A DNA stretch of 22,638 nucleotides from Clostridiaceae bacterium UBA6110 (GCA_002428415.1 DIWI01000081.1:21637-44274); one strand, 5' to 3'. Counted from the stretch's first letter, positions 8,348 through 16,682 are shown. A program made the numbers and translations. The notes: generated by a model not told the origin, from the sequence alone.

Positions 8348-9529
8348 ATGAGAGAAGTAGTAATCGTAAGTGCAGTAAGGACTCCACTAGGAGCTTTCGG
8401 TGGAAAGTTCAAGGAAGTTTCTGCAGTGGCCCTCGGAACAGCAGCAGTAAAGGGTGCCCTTGAAAAGGCTGGAGTCAAGCCTGAGCTCGTTGAAGAAGTC
8501 ATATTCGGAAACGTTCTTGGAGCAGGTCTCGGTCAGAATGTAGCAAGACAGGTATCTATCCATGCTGGAATTCCAATAGAGGTTCCTTCATTCACAGTCA
8601 ACAAGGTCTGCGGATCAGGACTCAAGGCGGTTGCACTTGCAGCACAGGCGATCATAGCAGGAGATGCTGACATAATAGTTGCCGGCGGAACCGAGAACAT
8701 GTCACAGGCTCCATATCTCCTCAAGACCTCAAGATGGGGAATGAGGATGGGAGATGCATCAGTAGAGGACTACATGGTCAAGGATGGCCTTACAGATGTA
8801 TTCAACGGATACCACATGGGAGTGACCGCTGAGAACATAGTTGACCAGTGGGGACTCACAAAAGAAGGCCAGGATCAGTTTGCAACTACAAGCCAGAACA
8901 GGGCAGAGGCTGCAATAAAGTCAGGAAGGTTCGTTGACGAGATTGTTCCAATAATCATCCCTCAGAGAAAGGGAGATCCTGTTGTAGTGGACACTGACGA
9001 ATTTCCTAAGTTCGGAACAACCTACGAAGGACTTGCAAAGCTTAAGCCGGCATTCAAGAAGGATGGAACAGTCACAGCCGCTTCATCATCAGGAATAAAT
9101 GACGGAGCTGCAGCGCTTGTAATAATGAGCAAGGAAAAGGCAGACGAGCTCGGACTCAAGGCTCTTGTTACAATCAAGTCATATGCTTCAGCTGGAGTTG
9201 ACCCTAAGATAATGGGAACAGGACCAATACCTGCAGTCAGGAAGGCACTTGCAAAGGGCGGAATGACAGTTGCAGACCTCGACCTCATAGAAGCCAACGA
9301 AGCTTTTGCAGCTCAGGCTATGGCAGTAATGCATGACCTCGAGCTTGACCCTGAGAAGACAAACGTAAACGGCGGAGCAATTGCGCTTGGTCATCCTATC
9401 GGAGCATCAGGAGCAAGGATACTTGTCACTCTGATACATGAGATGGCAAAGAGAGAAGATGCCAAGACCGGCCTAGCAACTCTTTGCATAGGCGGCGGAC
9501 AGGGAACTGCTGTCATAGTTTCCAAATAG
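8348..9529 (+). CDS. atoB: Acetyl-CoA C-acetyltransferase (thiolase)
   Basis: This cytoplasmic thiolase II interconverts acetoacetyl-CoA plus CoA with two acetyl-CoA. With 393 residues it has the family's normal length. All catalytic parts are present: nucleophile C88 in VNKVCGSGLKAV, the NEAFAAQ motif, H349 in GHPIGASGAR, and C380 in LCIGGGQG. The start at 8348 is chosen over an in-frame ATG 30 bases upstream because TAGGAGG lies directly before it and relatives begin MREVVIVSAVRTP. It heads an operon with the two CoA-transferase genes (18 bases to the next), behind a sigma-54 promoter. That arrangement points to breakdown of acetoacetate or related acids rather than to constitutive butyrate synthesis. 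It could equally be named thlA. Confidence 0.94.
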   Translation: MREVVIVSAVRTPLGAFGGKFKEVSAVALGTAAVKGALEKAGVKPELVEEVIFGNVLGAGLGQNVARQVSIHAGIPIEVPSFTVNKVCGSGLKAVALAAQAIIAGDADIIVAGGTENMSQAPYLLKTSRWGMRMGDASVEDYMVKDGLTDVFNGYHMGVTAENIVDQWGLTKEGQDQFATTSQNRAEAAIKSGRFVDEIVPIIIPQRKGDPVVVDTDEFPKFGTTYEGLAKLKPAFKKDGTVTAASSSGINDGAAALVIMSKEKADELGLKALVTIKSYASAGVDPKIMGTGPIPAVRKALAKGGMTVADLDLIEANEAFAAQAMAVMHDLELDPEKTNVNGGAIALGHPIGASGARILVTLIHEMAKREDAKTGLATLCIGGGQGTAVIVSK

Positions 9530-9547
9530 GTTACAGGAGGAATATTG

Positions 9548-10204
9548 ATGAACAAGATAGTCACCATAGAAGAGGCAATAAGCCATGTCAAGGACGGCTC
9601 CGTAATAATGGTGGGAGGCTTCCTTGCAGGAGGATCACCAGAGAAGCTCATCGATGCTCTTGTAGCAAAGGGAGTCAAGGACCTTACGCTCATCTGCAAC
9701 GATACTGCCTTTGTAGACAAGGGTGTCGGCAAAATGGTAGTAGCTAAGATGTTCAAAAAGGTAATCGTAAGCCATATAGGAACAAACCCTGAGACAGGAA
9801 GACAGATGATAGCCAATGAAATGGAAGTCGACCTGGTTCCACAGGGAACCCTTGCAGAAAGAATCAGATCTGCAGGTGCAGGCCTTGGCGGATTCCTTAC
9901 ACCTACCGGAGTGGGAACAATAGTCGAGGAAGGCAAGGAAAAGATGGTAATCAATGGAATGGAGTACCTTCTTGAGCTTCCACTCAAGGCAGATGTTGCC
10001 CTTGTATACGCTGAGAAGGCTGACAAGTTTGGCAATCTTGTATATGCAGGCTCAAAGAGCAATTTCAATCCATTGATGGCTACAGCAGCAGACATTACGA
10101 TAGCGGAAGTTGCAGAAGTAGTTGAGATCGGTGAAATAAACCAGCTTGACGTCAAGACTCCTGGAATATTCGTGACATATATCGTCAACGGAGGGAAGAA
10201 CTAA
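9548..10204 (+). CDS. atoD: 3-oxoacid (acetate/butyrate-acetoacetate) CoA-transferase subunit A
   Basis: This is the alpha subunit of a two-subunit family I CoA-transferase, which moves CoA from acetyl-CoA or another acyl-CoA to acetoacetate or a short-chain acid. It has 218 residues. Signatures include GGFLAGGSPEKLIDAL near residue 20, the SHIGTNPETGRQM stretch, and AERIRSAGAGLGGFLTPTG. The ATG at 9548 follows AGGAGG by seven bases; a TTG directly before it is a less likely start. Its stop overlaps the start of the beta subunit gene (TAATG), which couples translation of the two subunits as is usual for this complex. Confidence 0.93.
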   Translation: MNKIVTIEEAISHVKDGSVIMVGGFLAGGSPEKLIDALVAKGVKDLTLICNDTAFVDKGVGKMVVAKMFKKVIVSHIGTNPETGRQMIANEMEVDLVPQGTLAERIRSAGAGLGGFLTPTGVGTIVEEGKEKMVINGMEYLLELPLKADVALVYAEKADKFGNLVYAGSKSNFNPLMATAADITIAEVAEVVEIGEINQLDVKTPGIFVTYIVNGGKN

Positions 10205-10866
10205 TGGACAAGAACGAAATCAAAAATTTCATAGCCAAGAGAGTGGCACAGGAGCTCAAGGACGGAGACGTTGTCAATCTCGGAATAGGTCTTCCCACAG
10301 CAGTCGCTAACTTCGTTCCAGAAGGAATCTCAGTAACTTTCCAGTCAGAGAACGGCTTCCTGGGACTCGGCCCTGCACCAGAGGCAGGCAAGGAAGATCC
10401 TGCAATATTCAACGCTGGCGGAATGCCTGTTACGATACTTCCTCACGGATCATTCTTCGACTCAGCTACCTCATTCGGAATCATCAGGGGAGGTCATGTG
10501 AACATGACTGTTCTCGGTGCGCTTCAGGTTGATGAGAAGGGTAACCTTGCAAACTGGATGATACCTGGCAAGATGATACCTGGAATGGGCGGAGCAATGG
10601 ACCTCGTTGTAGGAGCCAAGAAGGTTGTAGTAGCCATGGAGCATACACAGAAGGGTGCACATAAGATACTTAAGCAATGCACACTCCCACTTACTGCAGC
10701 TGCGCAGGTTAACGAGATAATCACTGAAATGGCTATCATAAAGGTTACGCCTGCAGGACTCGTACTTGACGACATCAATCCAGAGTTCACCATCGAAGAG
10801 GTTCAGGCTGCAACTGGCGCCGAGCTTATAATATCAGATGCCGTAAAGGCCAAGGCCAAGAAATAG
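10204..10866 (+). CDS. atoA: 3-oxoacid (acetate/butyrate-acetoacetate) CoA-transferase subunit B
   Basis: This is the beta subunit of the CoA-transferase, carrying the catalytic glutamate that forms the CoA thioester intermediate. The SENG motif places it at E49, followed by GFLGLGPAP. Other family stretches are GIGLPTAVANF near residue 27 and GGAMDLVVGAKKVVVAMEHT in the middle. The 220 residues fit the family. The start overlaps the stop of subunit A by one base. With the thiolase gene this completes the acetoacetate-activating set. Substrate preference (acetoacetate, butyrate or another 3-oxoacid) cannot be read from the sequence. Confidence 0.93.
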   Translation: MDKNEIKNFIAKRVAQELKDGDVVNLGIGLPTAVANFVPEGISVTFQSENGFLGLGPAPEAGKEDPAIFNAGGMPVTILPHGSFFDSATSFGIIRGGHVNMTVLGALQVDEKGNLANWMIPGKMIPGMGGAMDLVVGAKKVVVAMEHTQKGAHKILKQCTLPLTAAAQVNEIITEMAIIKVTPAGLVLDDINPEFTIEEVQAATGAELIISDAVKAKAKK

Positions 10867-10968
10867 CTTGGCAGATCAGGCTGTATACTCCTTTTGAGAT
10901 GCATACCTGAAACAGCTCAAATTATTGATTGCCAACTACAAATAAACCTCTTATTTCACTGTTGGAGG

Positions 10969-10998
10969 GGAGCCGCCTTGATTATTCAGGGCGGCTCC
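10969..10998 (+). terminator. Probable terminator of the thiolase/CoA-transferase operon
   Basis: GGAGCCGCC and GGCGGCTCC form a perfect 9-bp GC-rich stem with a 12-base loop, about 100 bases after the atoA stop. Only TT-CC-ATTC follows, so the T run is poor and termination may be partial. Confidence 0.6.
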
Positions 10999-11047
10999 TT
11001 CCATTCATACGACTGATTGTACAGGTAAAGATGCAACTAAACTAAGC

Positions 11048-11082
11048 AAAAAAAGCTGGATATCCAAATCAGGATTTCCAGC
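11048..11082 (-). terminator. Intrinsic terminator of the kdgT-larA-glycerate kinase operon
   Basis: Read on the minus strand, an 11-bp stem with one mismatch (11055-11065 with 11072-11082) is followed by seven T. It lies 21 bases past the stop of the glycerate kinase gene. Confidence 0.85.
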
Positions 11083-11103
11083 CTTTCTTAAGTAAATGGT
11101 GAG

Positions 11104-12240
11104 TTATGCCTTCAGTGACTTCGCAAGCCTTAGAATGTTATCCACAGTGAATGTAAGATTCTCCACACTCTTATACCTGCTTGTCTCGAATGCCTCAGGC
11201 AGCCTGTTTATAGTGAAGATTGCGGAGACACCTACTTCATAGGCTTCTTCGATATCATTGTCTGCTCCGCCGGCAACGACGATTACTGGAACACCCTTTT
11301 TCTTTGCTCTTCGTGCGACTCCGATGACAACCTTGCCTCTAAGGCTCTGGAAATCAATCTTTCCCTCACCTGTAAATATGGCGTCAGCTCCCTCGATCAC
11401 CTCACTGAAGTTCACGGTGTCAAGCACAGTCTCGATTCCCATCTGGAGCTTCGAGCCGAAGAATGCTATCATTCCTGCTCCCATGGCTCCTGCTGCTCCG
11501 GTTCCCGGAACAACTGAAAGGTCCATTCCCAGATCCTTGTTTATGACCTCTGCCAGATGCTTTATTCCTTCATCAAGGAACAGGACCATTTCCGGATCTG
11601 CACCCTTCTGCGGACCGAATACATGGGCTGCCCCTGTCTTTCCGTACATAGGGTTGTCAATGTCGCACATTGTTACTATCTCTATACCGTCAAGCTCCCT
11701 GGTCTTTTCAGAAAGGTCTATCCTTGCGATTTCATGGGTTGTTCCGCCTGTAGGAATGAACTTCTCACCCTTCTCGTTATAGAAGCTTACACCTATGGCA
11801 GCAGCTGCTCCGCAGCCTCCGTCGTTCGTGCTGCTTCCGCCGAGTCCTACCACTATCTTGCTTACGCCACGCTTGGCAGCATCAAGTATGAGCTGGCCTA
11901 CTCCATAGGTTGTGGTCTTCCTGGGGTCGCGCCTGTCTTCAACAAGCGGAAGACCTGCACATGCTGCCATTTCTATTACGGCTGTCTTTCCTTCATCGAT
12001 GATCCCATAGAATGATTCCATATCCTCGAAATACGGATTCTTGACTGTAAGGTGAATCTTCTCACCGCCAAGTGCTGTAAGGAAACAGTCAACGCTTCCC
12101 TCTCCTCCGTCAGCCACTGGTATCGAAACCACTTCACAGCCTGGAAAATGCTCTTCTACCCTTCCCCCTATGATCTCACAAATCTTTGATGAGCTTAAAG
12201 TTCCTTTGAATGAATCCGGTATGAGTACTACTTTCTTCAT
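11104..12240 (-). CDS. Glycerate kinase (GlxK/GarK type)
   Basis: This kinase phosphorylates D-glycerate with ATP, giving 2-phosphoglycerate in the GarK/GlxK family. The 378 residues equal the usual length. Signatures in order are PDSFKGTLSS (residues 8-17), VADGGEGS, VVGLGGSSTNDGGCGAAAA (about 131-149), PGTGAAGAMGAG, and FTGEGKID in the C-terminal part. An AAGGGGG ribosome site precedes the ATG. It is the last gene of the permease-LarA-kinase operon, 59 bases after larA, and a T-run terminator follows. Its product enters lower glycolysis, so it defines the exit of the pathway. This makes glycerate, or something converted to it, the most likely substrate of the whole operon (inference). Confidence 0.9.
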   Translation of the reverse strand: MKKVVLIPDSFKGTLSSSKICEIIGGRVEEHFPGCEVVSIPVADGGEGSVDCFLTALGGEKIHLTVKNPYFEDMESFYGIIDEGKTAVIEMAACAGLPLVEDRRDPRKTTTYGVGQLILDAAKRGVSKIVVGLGGSSTNDGGCGAAAAIGVSFYNEKGEKFIPTGGTTHEIARIDLSEKTRELDGIEIVTMCDIDNPMYGKTGAAHVFGPQKGADPEMVLFLDEGIKHLAEVINKDLGMDLSVVPGTGAAGAMGAGMIAFFGSKLQMGIETVLDTVNFSEVIEGADAIFTGEGKIDFQSLRGKVVIGVARRAKKKGVPVIVVAGGADNDIEEAYEVGVSAIFTINRLPEAFETSRYKSVENLTFTVDNILRLAKSLKA

Positions 12241-12263
12241 GTTATCCCCCTTGTATGCTATTC

Positions 12264-12293
12264 AGGAGCCTTTGGGCTTTACCCAAGGCTCCT
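12264..12293 (-). other. Intercistronic hairpin between larA and glycerate kinase genes
   Basis: A 12-bp stem with one bulged base (12264-12276 with 12282-12293, five-base loop) fills most of the gap. No T run follows on the minus strand, so it is not a good terminator. It may set mRNA stability or processing. Confidence 0.6.
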
Positions 12294-12299
12294 CTATCA

Positions 12300-13574
12300 T
12301 TATAATACGATGACTGATACTCCGTCAGGAATTACTGTGATTTTCGCATCAGATTTTCCAAGAATCTCGTCTGCCTTCTTTATGGCCTCTTCTATCGAAT
12401 GCGCCGGAATCATATGCAGGTCCTCTACAATGTTGTCTGGTGCTTCCGATATGTATACAACCTTGTAGTTCTTGAGTATCCTTGCGAAAATCTGGGACTG
12501 CCACTGGTCAGGTATGGTATCCTCGCTTGGTGTTGCTAGGAATTCATCCATCATCTTCGATACATCCTGCTCTTCGCTGAATGACTTATAGAAGCCTTCT
12601 CCGCCATGCCCGTCATTTGACTTGGCTCCGATTATCATGACTCCGCCTTTATTAAGGGTAGCTTCGGCAGCGGTCATGCACTTTACTGCCTGGTATATGT
12701 TCTGGTCAAGAGGATATCCTCCATTTGTAGTTATCGCTATGTCGGCAGATATCCTCGATACCTTGCACTGGCTGTTGAGGAAGTTCCTTCCCTCTATGTG
12801 GGCCAGGTCACAGTCACCTGCAACGGCAAATATGGCTTCCTTGTCGGAGTTGATGACTACATTGACTATGAAATCCAGCCTTGCTGCCCTGGCAGCATAA
12901 AGCATGTCCCTGTGGATAGGATTGCCGTCCACGATTCCCGTCCTCGACCTGTCGCTGTCGATGAAGGTTGCATTGTGGTTGAACATTACAGTTTTCCTGC
13001 TTGCGATTCCTGGAAGCACGCTCTTCCTTCCTCCTGAATAACCAGCAAAGAAGTGTGGCTCTATGAAGCCCTCGGAAACAAGAAGGTCAGCCTCTATGGC
13101 AAGCTTGTTTATGATAAGCTCTCCGCCTGATGGAAGTGTCCCTATGTTATTGAGCATGCTCTCATCATCGCAGTCATGGACATATATCTTCTCAGTCGCC
13201 ATTATCTCGGGTCCGAACTTTGAAAGGAGCTCTGCCTCTGTAGTTCCTCTGTGGCATCCTGTGGATATGAGTATTGTTATTTCAGCATCAGGATTGCCCT
13301 CCCTGATTTCTTCAAGCATCAAAGGCATTATCACCTTGCTTGGTACAGGTCTTGTATGGTCGCTTGCTATTACTACGACCTTTTTCTTTCCCCTGGCCAT
13401 ATCCTTAAGCCTTGGGGTGCCGATTGGATTCTCCATGGCCTTCCTAACAATCTCAACCTGAGTCTCAGATGGCTTATAGTGATGCATGTCGGAAACAAGT
13501 ATTCCGGCAATCCTTTCATCAGGTATTTCAGCTTCAAGATATCCCTGGCCATAAGGCAACTTTATATCAGTCAT
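12300..13574 (-). CDS. larA: LarA-family nickel-dependent 2-hydroxyacid racemase/epimerase
   Basis: Members of this family racemise lactate or other 2-hydroxyacids with a nickel-pincer nucleotide cofactor covalently held by a lysine. The 424 residues are the normal length. The residues known from Lactiplantibacillus plantarum LarA are all here, at the same numbers: D72 and R75 in SDHTRPVP, H108 in GCHRG, H174 in EPHFFAGYSGG, K184 (cofactor lysine) in GGRKSVLPG, H200 in FNHN, and Y294, Q295 and K298 in QNIYQAVK. The enzyme should therefore be active once loaded. GGAGG sits eight bases before the ATG. It lies between a permease and a glycerate kinase, so a glycerate racemase role is an alternative to lactate racemase (inference). 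LarB and LarE are not in the window; only the N-terminal half of LarC is. Confidence 0.88.
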   Translation of the reverse strand: MTDIKLPYGQGYLEAEIPDERIAGILVSDMHHYKPSETQVEIVRKAMENPIGTPRLKDMARGKKKVVVIASDHTRPVPSKVIMPLMLEEIREGNPDAEITILISTGCHRGTTEAELLSKFGPEIMATEKIYVHDCDDESMLNNIGTLPSGGELIINKLAIEADLLVSEGFIEPHFFAGYSGGRKSVLPGIASRKTVMFNHNATFIDSDRSRTGIVDGNPIHRDMLYAARAARLDFIVNVVINSDKEAIFAVAGDCDLAHIEGRNFLNSQCKVSRISADIAITTNGGYPLDQNIYQAVKCMTAAEATLNKGGVMIIGAKSNDGHGGEGFYKSFSEEQDVSKMMDEFLATPSEDTIPDQWQSQIFARILKNYKVVYISEAPDNIVEDLHMIPAHSIEEAIKKADEILGKSDAKITVIPDGVSVIVL

Positions 13575-13597
13575 TGTATATACCTCCCTGGATGGAA

Positions 13598-13622
13598 TCA
13601 GGATACATCAACAGTATCCTGA
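13598..13622 (-). other. Intercistronic hairpin between kdgT and larA
   Basis: TCAGGATAC and GTATCCTGA form a perfect 9-bp stem with a seven-base loop, between the permease stop and the larA ribosome site. No T run follows, so a stability or processing element is more likely than a terminator. Confidence 0.6.
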
Positions 13623-13631
13623 AAGAAATTC

Positions 13632-14591
13632 CTATGCGGCCTGAGCCTTTGCAGCTATCTTTGCCTTCTCCCTCTTGTCCATGTAGTTCACGAACATCGG
13701 GCAGAGTATCGCAGTGACTATAATAGCCGCTGCTATCTGCACTGTCGCCTGTGCCGATATGGCAGCAAGGCTCGGATCTATTGCTGCCAGCGCTACTGGT
13801 GTGGCTACAGCGTTTCCTGCTGTAGTTCCTATCGCAACTCCTACCTGAGGGTGCTTTGACTTGAGAAGCTTCATCGTGAAATATCCGCCTATTCCTGTAA
13901 GAAGAGTGCATGCTGCTCCAAGCACTATTCCAGGAAGTCCTGCCTGAATTATCTGGCCAAAGTTAAGGGCTGCTCCCAGTGGGAATGCGAAGAAAGGTAT
14001 GAGTACGGTTGTTCCCTTGTCAAGGAACGTCCTGAGCTCCTCATCGAGGTTTCCCAGGACGAAGCCTATGAGTATGGGAACTATTGTAGCTACAAGGGCT
14101 ATTAGTGGAACTGTAGCTATTCCTGTGATTCCGAATGCAAGCATTGTGAAGAACGGTCCGTCGTTAATCGAAAGTATGGATACAGCTCCTACGTCAGTGG
14201 AATCGCCATACTCTCCTGCGAGAGCCGCATAGAGGCCTCCGTTAGAATTGGTGATTGCAGCTATTATCGCAAGAGGTGATATGGCTAGTACTCCTGCAGG
14301 TCCGAACAAAGTGTTTACAAGGACTCCAAGCCCTGCACCGATTATGAACTTGCTTAACGTAAGTCCCAGTCCCTTAGCAAGTGGCGCTCCTGCCTGCTTT
14401 ACACTTATCTGTGCTCCGTTGCAGAAAAGGAATACTGCGAGTATCGGAAGAGCTCCTGTCTTGAACAGGTGAGTGGTGAAGCCTCCGATGGTGAGCAGGC
14501 TCGGGAAGAATGTGTTGATTGCAGCTCCCAAAAGCAGCGGAACTACCATGAGTCCTCCTGGGATCCTTCTGACGGTCTTTAATATTTGCAT
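13632..14591 (-). CDS. kdgT: 2-keto-3-deoxygluconate permease family transporter (KdgT)
   Basis: This is a 319-residue integral membrane carrier of the KdgT family, known for uptake of 2-keto-3-deoxygluconate. It has about ten hydrophobic segments. Signatures are the start ILKTVRRIPGGLMVVPLLLGA, then AAITNSNGGLYAALAGEYGD and LSINDGPFFTMLAFG in the middle, and VGVAIGTTAGNAVATPVALAA near the end. GGAGG precedes the ATG. It is the first gene behind the sigma-54 promoter at 14637-14653 and is followed by larA and the glycerate kinase gene. No KDG kinase or aldolase is near, so the imported substrate here may be a different acid, such as glycerate or another hydroxyacid (inference from the neighbours). 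Confidence 0.86.
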   Translation of the reverse strand: MQILKTVRRIPGGLMVVPLLLGAAINTFFPSLLTIGGFTTHLFKTGALPILAVFLFCNGAQISVKQAGAPLAKGLGLTLSKFIIGAGLGVLVNTLFGPAGVLAISPLAIIAAITNSNGGLYAALAGEYGDSTDVGAVSILSINDGPFFTMLAFGITGIATVPLIALVATIVPILIGFVLGNLDEELRTFLDKGTTVLIPFFAFPLGAALNFGQIIQAGLPGIVLGAACTLLTGIGGYFTMKLLKSKHPQVGVAIGTTAGNAVATPVALAAIDPSLAAISAQATVQIAAAIIVTAILCPMFVNYMDKREKAKIAAKAQAA

Positions 14592-14636
14592 GTTGACCTC
14601 CTGAAAATTTATTGTTGATTAGTTCGATAATATATT

Positions 14637-14653
14637 AGCAATTAGCGTGCCAA
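14637..14653 (-). promoter_or_regulatory. Sigma-54 (-24/-12) promoter of kdgT-larA-glycerate kinase
   Basis: The minus strand reads TTGGCACGCTAATTGCT, a full match to the sigma-54 consensus with ten bases between GG and GC. It lies about 46 bases before the kdgT start. A cre-like AAGCGCTT core (14669-14676) sits just upstream but matches the full cre consensus poorly. Confidence 0.92.
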
Positions 14654-14715
14654 ATGTTAAAACCGTTGAAGCGCTTTACTTCTGAAGAATCAGCCATTTT
14701 GGGGCTTAGGAAAAA

Positions 14716-14726
14716 GGTTGCAAACC
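14716..14726. promoter_or_regulatory. Small palindrome GGTTGCAAACC upstream of kdgT promoter
   Basis: GGTT and AACC flank GCA. The element carries GTTGCAAA, similar to the GTTGCTAA half sites in the large palindrome next to it. It may be part of the activator binding region, about 95 bases before the predicted transcription start. Confidence 0.35.
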
Positions 14727-14734
14727 GCAAAATA

Positions 14735-14774
14735 GATGATGCATTTAGCAACAATAGTTGCTAAATGCATCATC
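14735..14774. repeat. Perfect 18-bp palindrome at the end of the PrpR-type regulator gene
   Basis: Arms 14735-14752 and 14757-14774 are perfect complements around the loop AATA, and the right arm touches the regulator stop codon. On the minus strand TATTTTG follows, so it can serve as a weak terminator. It is also centred about 130 bases before the start of the kdgT transcript, where sigma-54 activators bind. Both roles are possible. Confidence 0.85.
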
Positions 14775-16682
14775 TCATTCTCTGGTCTCTTCGCTTTTGA
14801 TCCTTCTCCAGAGTGTAGTCCTGTTTATTCCAAGTATCTTTGCCGCTTCCCCCACATTCCTGGAGGAAGATTCCATCACTTTTTCAATGTATCTGTCCTC
14901 AAGAGTCTTGAGGTCCATGCCTTTACTGACAAGCTCACCTAGCGGATCACTCGTTTTCTCGGAGCCTGTTTCTGATTTTGCTGCTCCAGGAGAAATGACC
15001 TCATCCTTAAGATAGTCGAAGGATCCGAGGATGACACTCCTCTCAACGATGTTTTCAAGCTCCCTTATGTTTCCCTCATAGCTTCTGTTCATGAGGATCT
15101 CTTTTGTCATCTGATTTATCTCAAGGGGCTTCTTTCCATAGACCTTAGCATACTTCCTTATGAAATGCTCTGCAAGGACCGGGATATCCTCTTTCCTTCC
15201 GGATAGAGGGGGAAGTCTCAGGGTAAGGACATTTATCCTGAAGTAAAGGTCCTTCCTGAACTGCTCGTTGTCCACCATCCTCTTAAGATATTTGTTGGAT
15301 GCTGTAATTATCTTAACATCAACCGGAATTAGCTTGCCTCCGCCGATACGCATCACCTGCTTCTCCTGAAGTACCCTTAAAAGCCGTCCCTGAAGCTCCA
15401 GAGGTATTTCACTGATCTCATCAAGGAATAGCGTGCCGTTATGTGCAAGCTCGAAAACCCCGGGCTTGCCCTTCTTTCTCGCACCAGTGAACGACCCCTC
15501 CTCATATCCGAAGAATTCACTCTCTATGAGGCTTGGCGGAATGGCAGCACAGTTGACTGCTACGAACGGACCGTTTTTTCTTACGCCTTCATTGTGCATG
15601 CTCTGGCAGAAAAGCTCCTTGCCGACACCAGATTCCCCGCATACGTGGACAGGTGTATCATATTTCGAATACTCCCTTGCGATTTCAATGCATTCCTTCA
15701 TAGCTTTGCTCTGGCAGATGATATCGGAGAAATGGTATCTTGCAGTGAACCCGTTGTCATCCAGGCTTCTTCTGACCTTCTGCTCCAGGCTCTGAAGCTC
15801 AGCGACCTCCTGGAAGGTAGCCACAGCTCCGGCAGCCTCGTTGTTCACGATAATAGGTGCCCGATTGCAGGTAATCCTCGTATCTTTGACACTTGCAAGC
15901 TCGCCGGTCTGTATATCTCCTGTAATCATAGTGTACGGAAGCAGCGTCCCTGGTATGACCTTCTCAACTTTCCTTCCAATGACTTCCCTGCTCTGTAATC
16001 CATATATTCTCTCAGCAGCCCTGTTGAAGACTGTGACAAGCTCATTTGAATCTATTGCAATTATCCCGTCCCTTACGAAGTCAGCCATGGTGGATACCTG
16101 CTCGGCCCTGAACAGCTCGTCCTTTGTAGCCTTGAGAATCCTTCTTGCCTCCTGTATCGCTGAAAGTATCGACTCCTTCTGCGAATGGATTACTATGCCC
16201 TTGCAGCTTAAGCCTTCGGCTATCCTTATTATGTTGGCATCACCGATATATGTCTTTATCCCTTTGTTCTTGTAGTCCTCAATAATGTTGTGGATGTCAC
16301 CTTCGCTGGTTATCTCCACCTTAACCACTCTGTTGGGAATCAGCTTCTTAAGGATGTCGAAGCCATAGACGACATTCGTATATCCGGCAACTCCCACAAT
16401 CTCGTCTTTGTCACCAATTCTGTCGAAGCTTTCAAGCACATCGAATGCGCTTACCTTGATTTCCACCACCGGTATTGAAAGGTCAGCCTGAAGAAGCTTA
16501 TAGGTTCCCCCCCTGGTGACAATTATCTTCACCCCGTCCTTCACGAGTTCCCTGGCAATAACAAGCCCTTCGCCCATGTTTCCCAGGACGACCTCAACAT
16601 TGCTGTAGTTCCTCTCCTTCACCAGCTGAACTGCCTTGTCATATATGTCTTTTATCGGTGCAAGCACCACAATGTCCTTCAT
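14775..16682 (-). CDS. PrpR-type sigma-54-dependent activator (PrpR_N, PAS, AAA+, HTH)
   Basis: This is an enhancer-binding activator of 635 residues. An N-terminal PrpR-type ligand domain covers about 1-190 and normally senses a small metabolite. A PAS domain follows at about 197-300 (DGIIAIDSNELVTVFN). The AAA+ domain at about 320-550 has Walker A GESGVGKE (349-356), Walker B FLDEIS (419-424) and a contact loop reading GSFTGA (396-401) instead of GAFTGA. A Fis-type helix-turn-helix ends the protein (AAKILGINRTTLWRRI). It starts 13 bases after the LarC-like gene, so the two form one operon. The kdgT sigma-54 promoter lies directly downstream, making that operon its likely target. The inducer would be a small hydroxyacid or ketoacid (inference). 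Confidence 0.9.
   Translation of the reverse strand: MKDIVVLAPIKDIYDKAVQLVKERNYSNVEVVLGNMGEGLVIARELVKDGVKIIVTRGGTYKLLQADLSIPVVEIKVSAFDVLESFDRIGDKDEIVGVAGYTNVVYGFDILKKLIPNRVVKVEITSEGDIHNIIEDYKNKGIKTYIGDANIIRIAEGLSCKGIVIHSQKESILSAIQEARRILKATKDELFRAEQVSTMADFVRDGIIAIDSNELVTVFNRAAERIYGLQSREVIGRKVEKVIPGTLLPYTMITGDIQTGELASVKDTRITCNRAPIIVNNEAAGAVATFQEVAELQSLEQKVRRSLDDNGFTARYHFSDIICQSKAMKECIEIAREYSKYDTPVHVCGESGVGKELFCQSMHNEGVRKNGPFVAVNCAAIPPSLIESEFFGYEEGSFTGARKKGKPGVFELAHNGTLFLDEISEIPLELQGRLLRVLQEKQVMRIGGGKLIPVDVKIITASNKYLKRMVDNEQFRKDLYFRINVLTLRLPPLSGRKEDIPVLAEHFIRKYAKVYGKKPLEINQMTKEILMNRSYEGNIRELENIVERSVILGSFDYLKDEVISPGAAKSETGSEKTSDPLGELVSKGMDLKTLEDRYIEKVMESSSRNVGEAAKILGINRTTLWRRIKSEETRE

Noticed and set aside
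9391..10188. 265-codon open frame on the minus strand opposite the CoA-transferase subunit A gene
   Set aside because: It is antisense to a clear gene, has no ribosome site and a low-complexity Ser/Thr/Pro-rich composition typical of a shadow frame.
11258..12015. Two long plus-strand open frames opposite the glycerate kinase gene
   Set aside because: Both are antisense to a full-length kinase with all family motifs, and their products look like random translation.
14666..14680. cre-like sequence around AAGCGCTT upstream of kdgT
   Set aside because: Only the central core fits; the outer TG and CA positions of the cre consensus are not matched.
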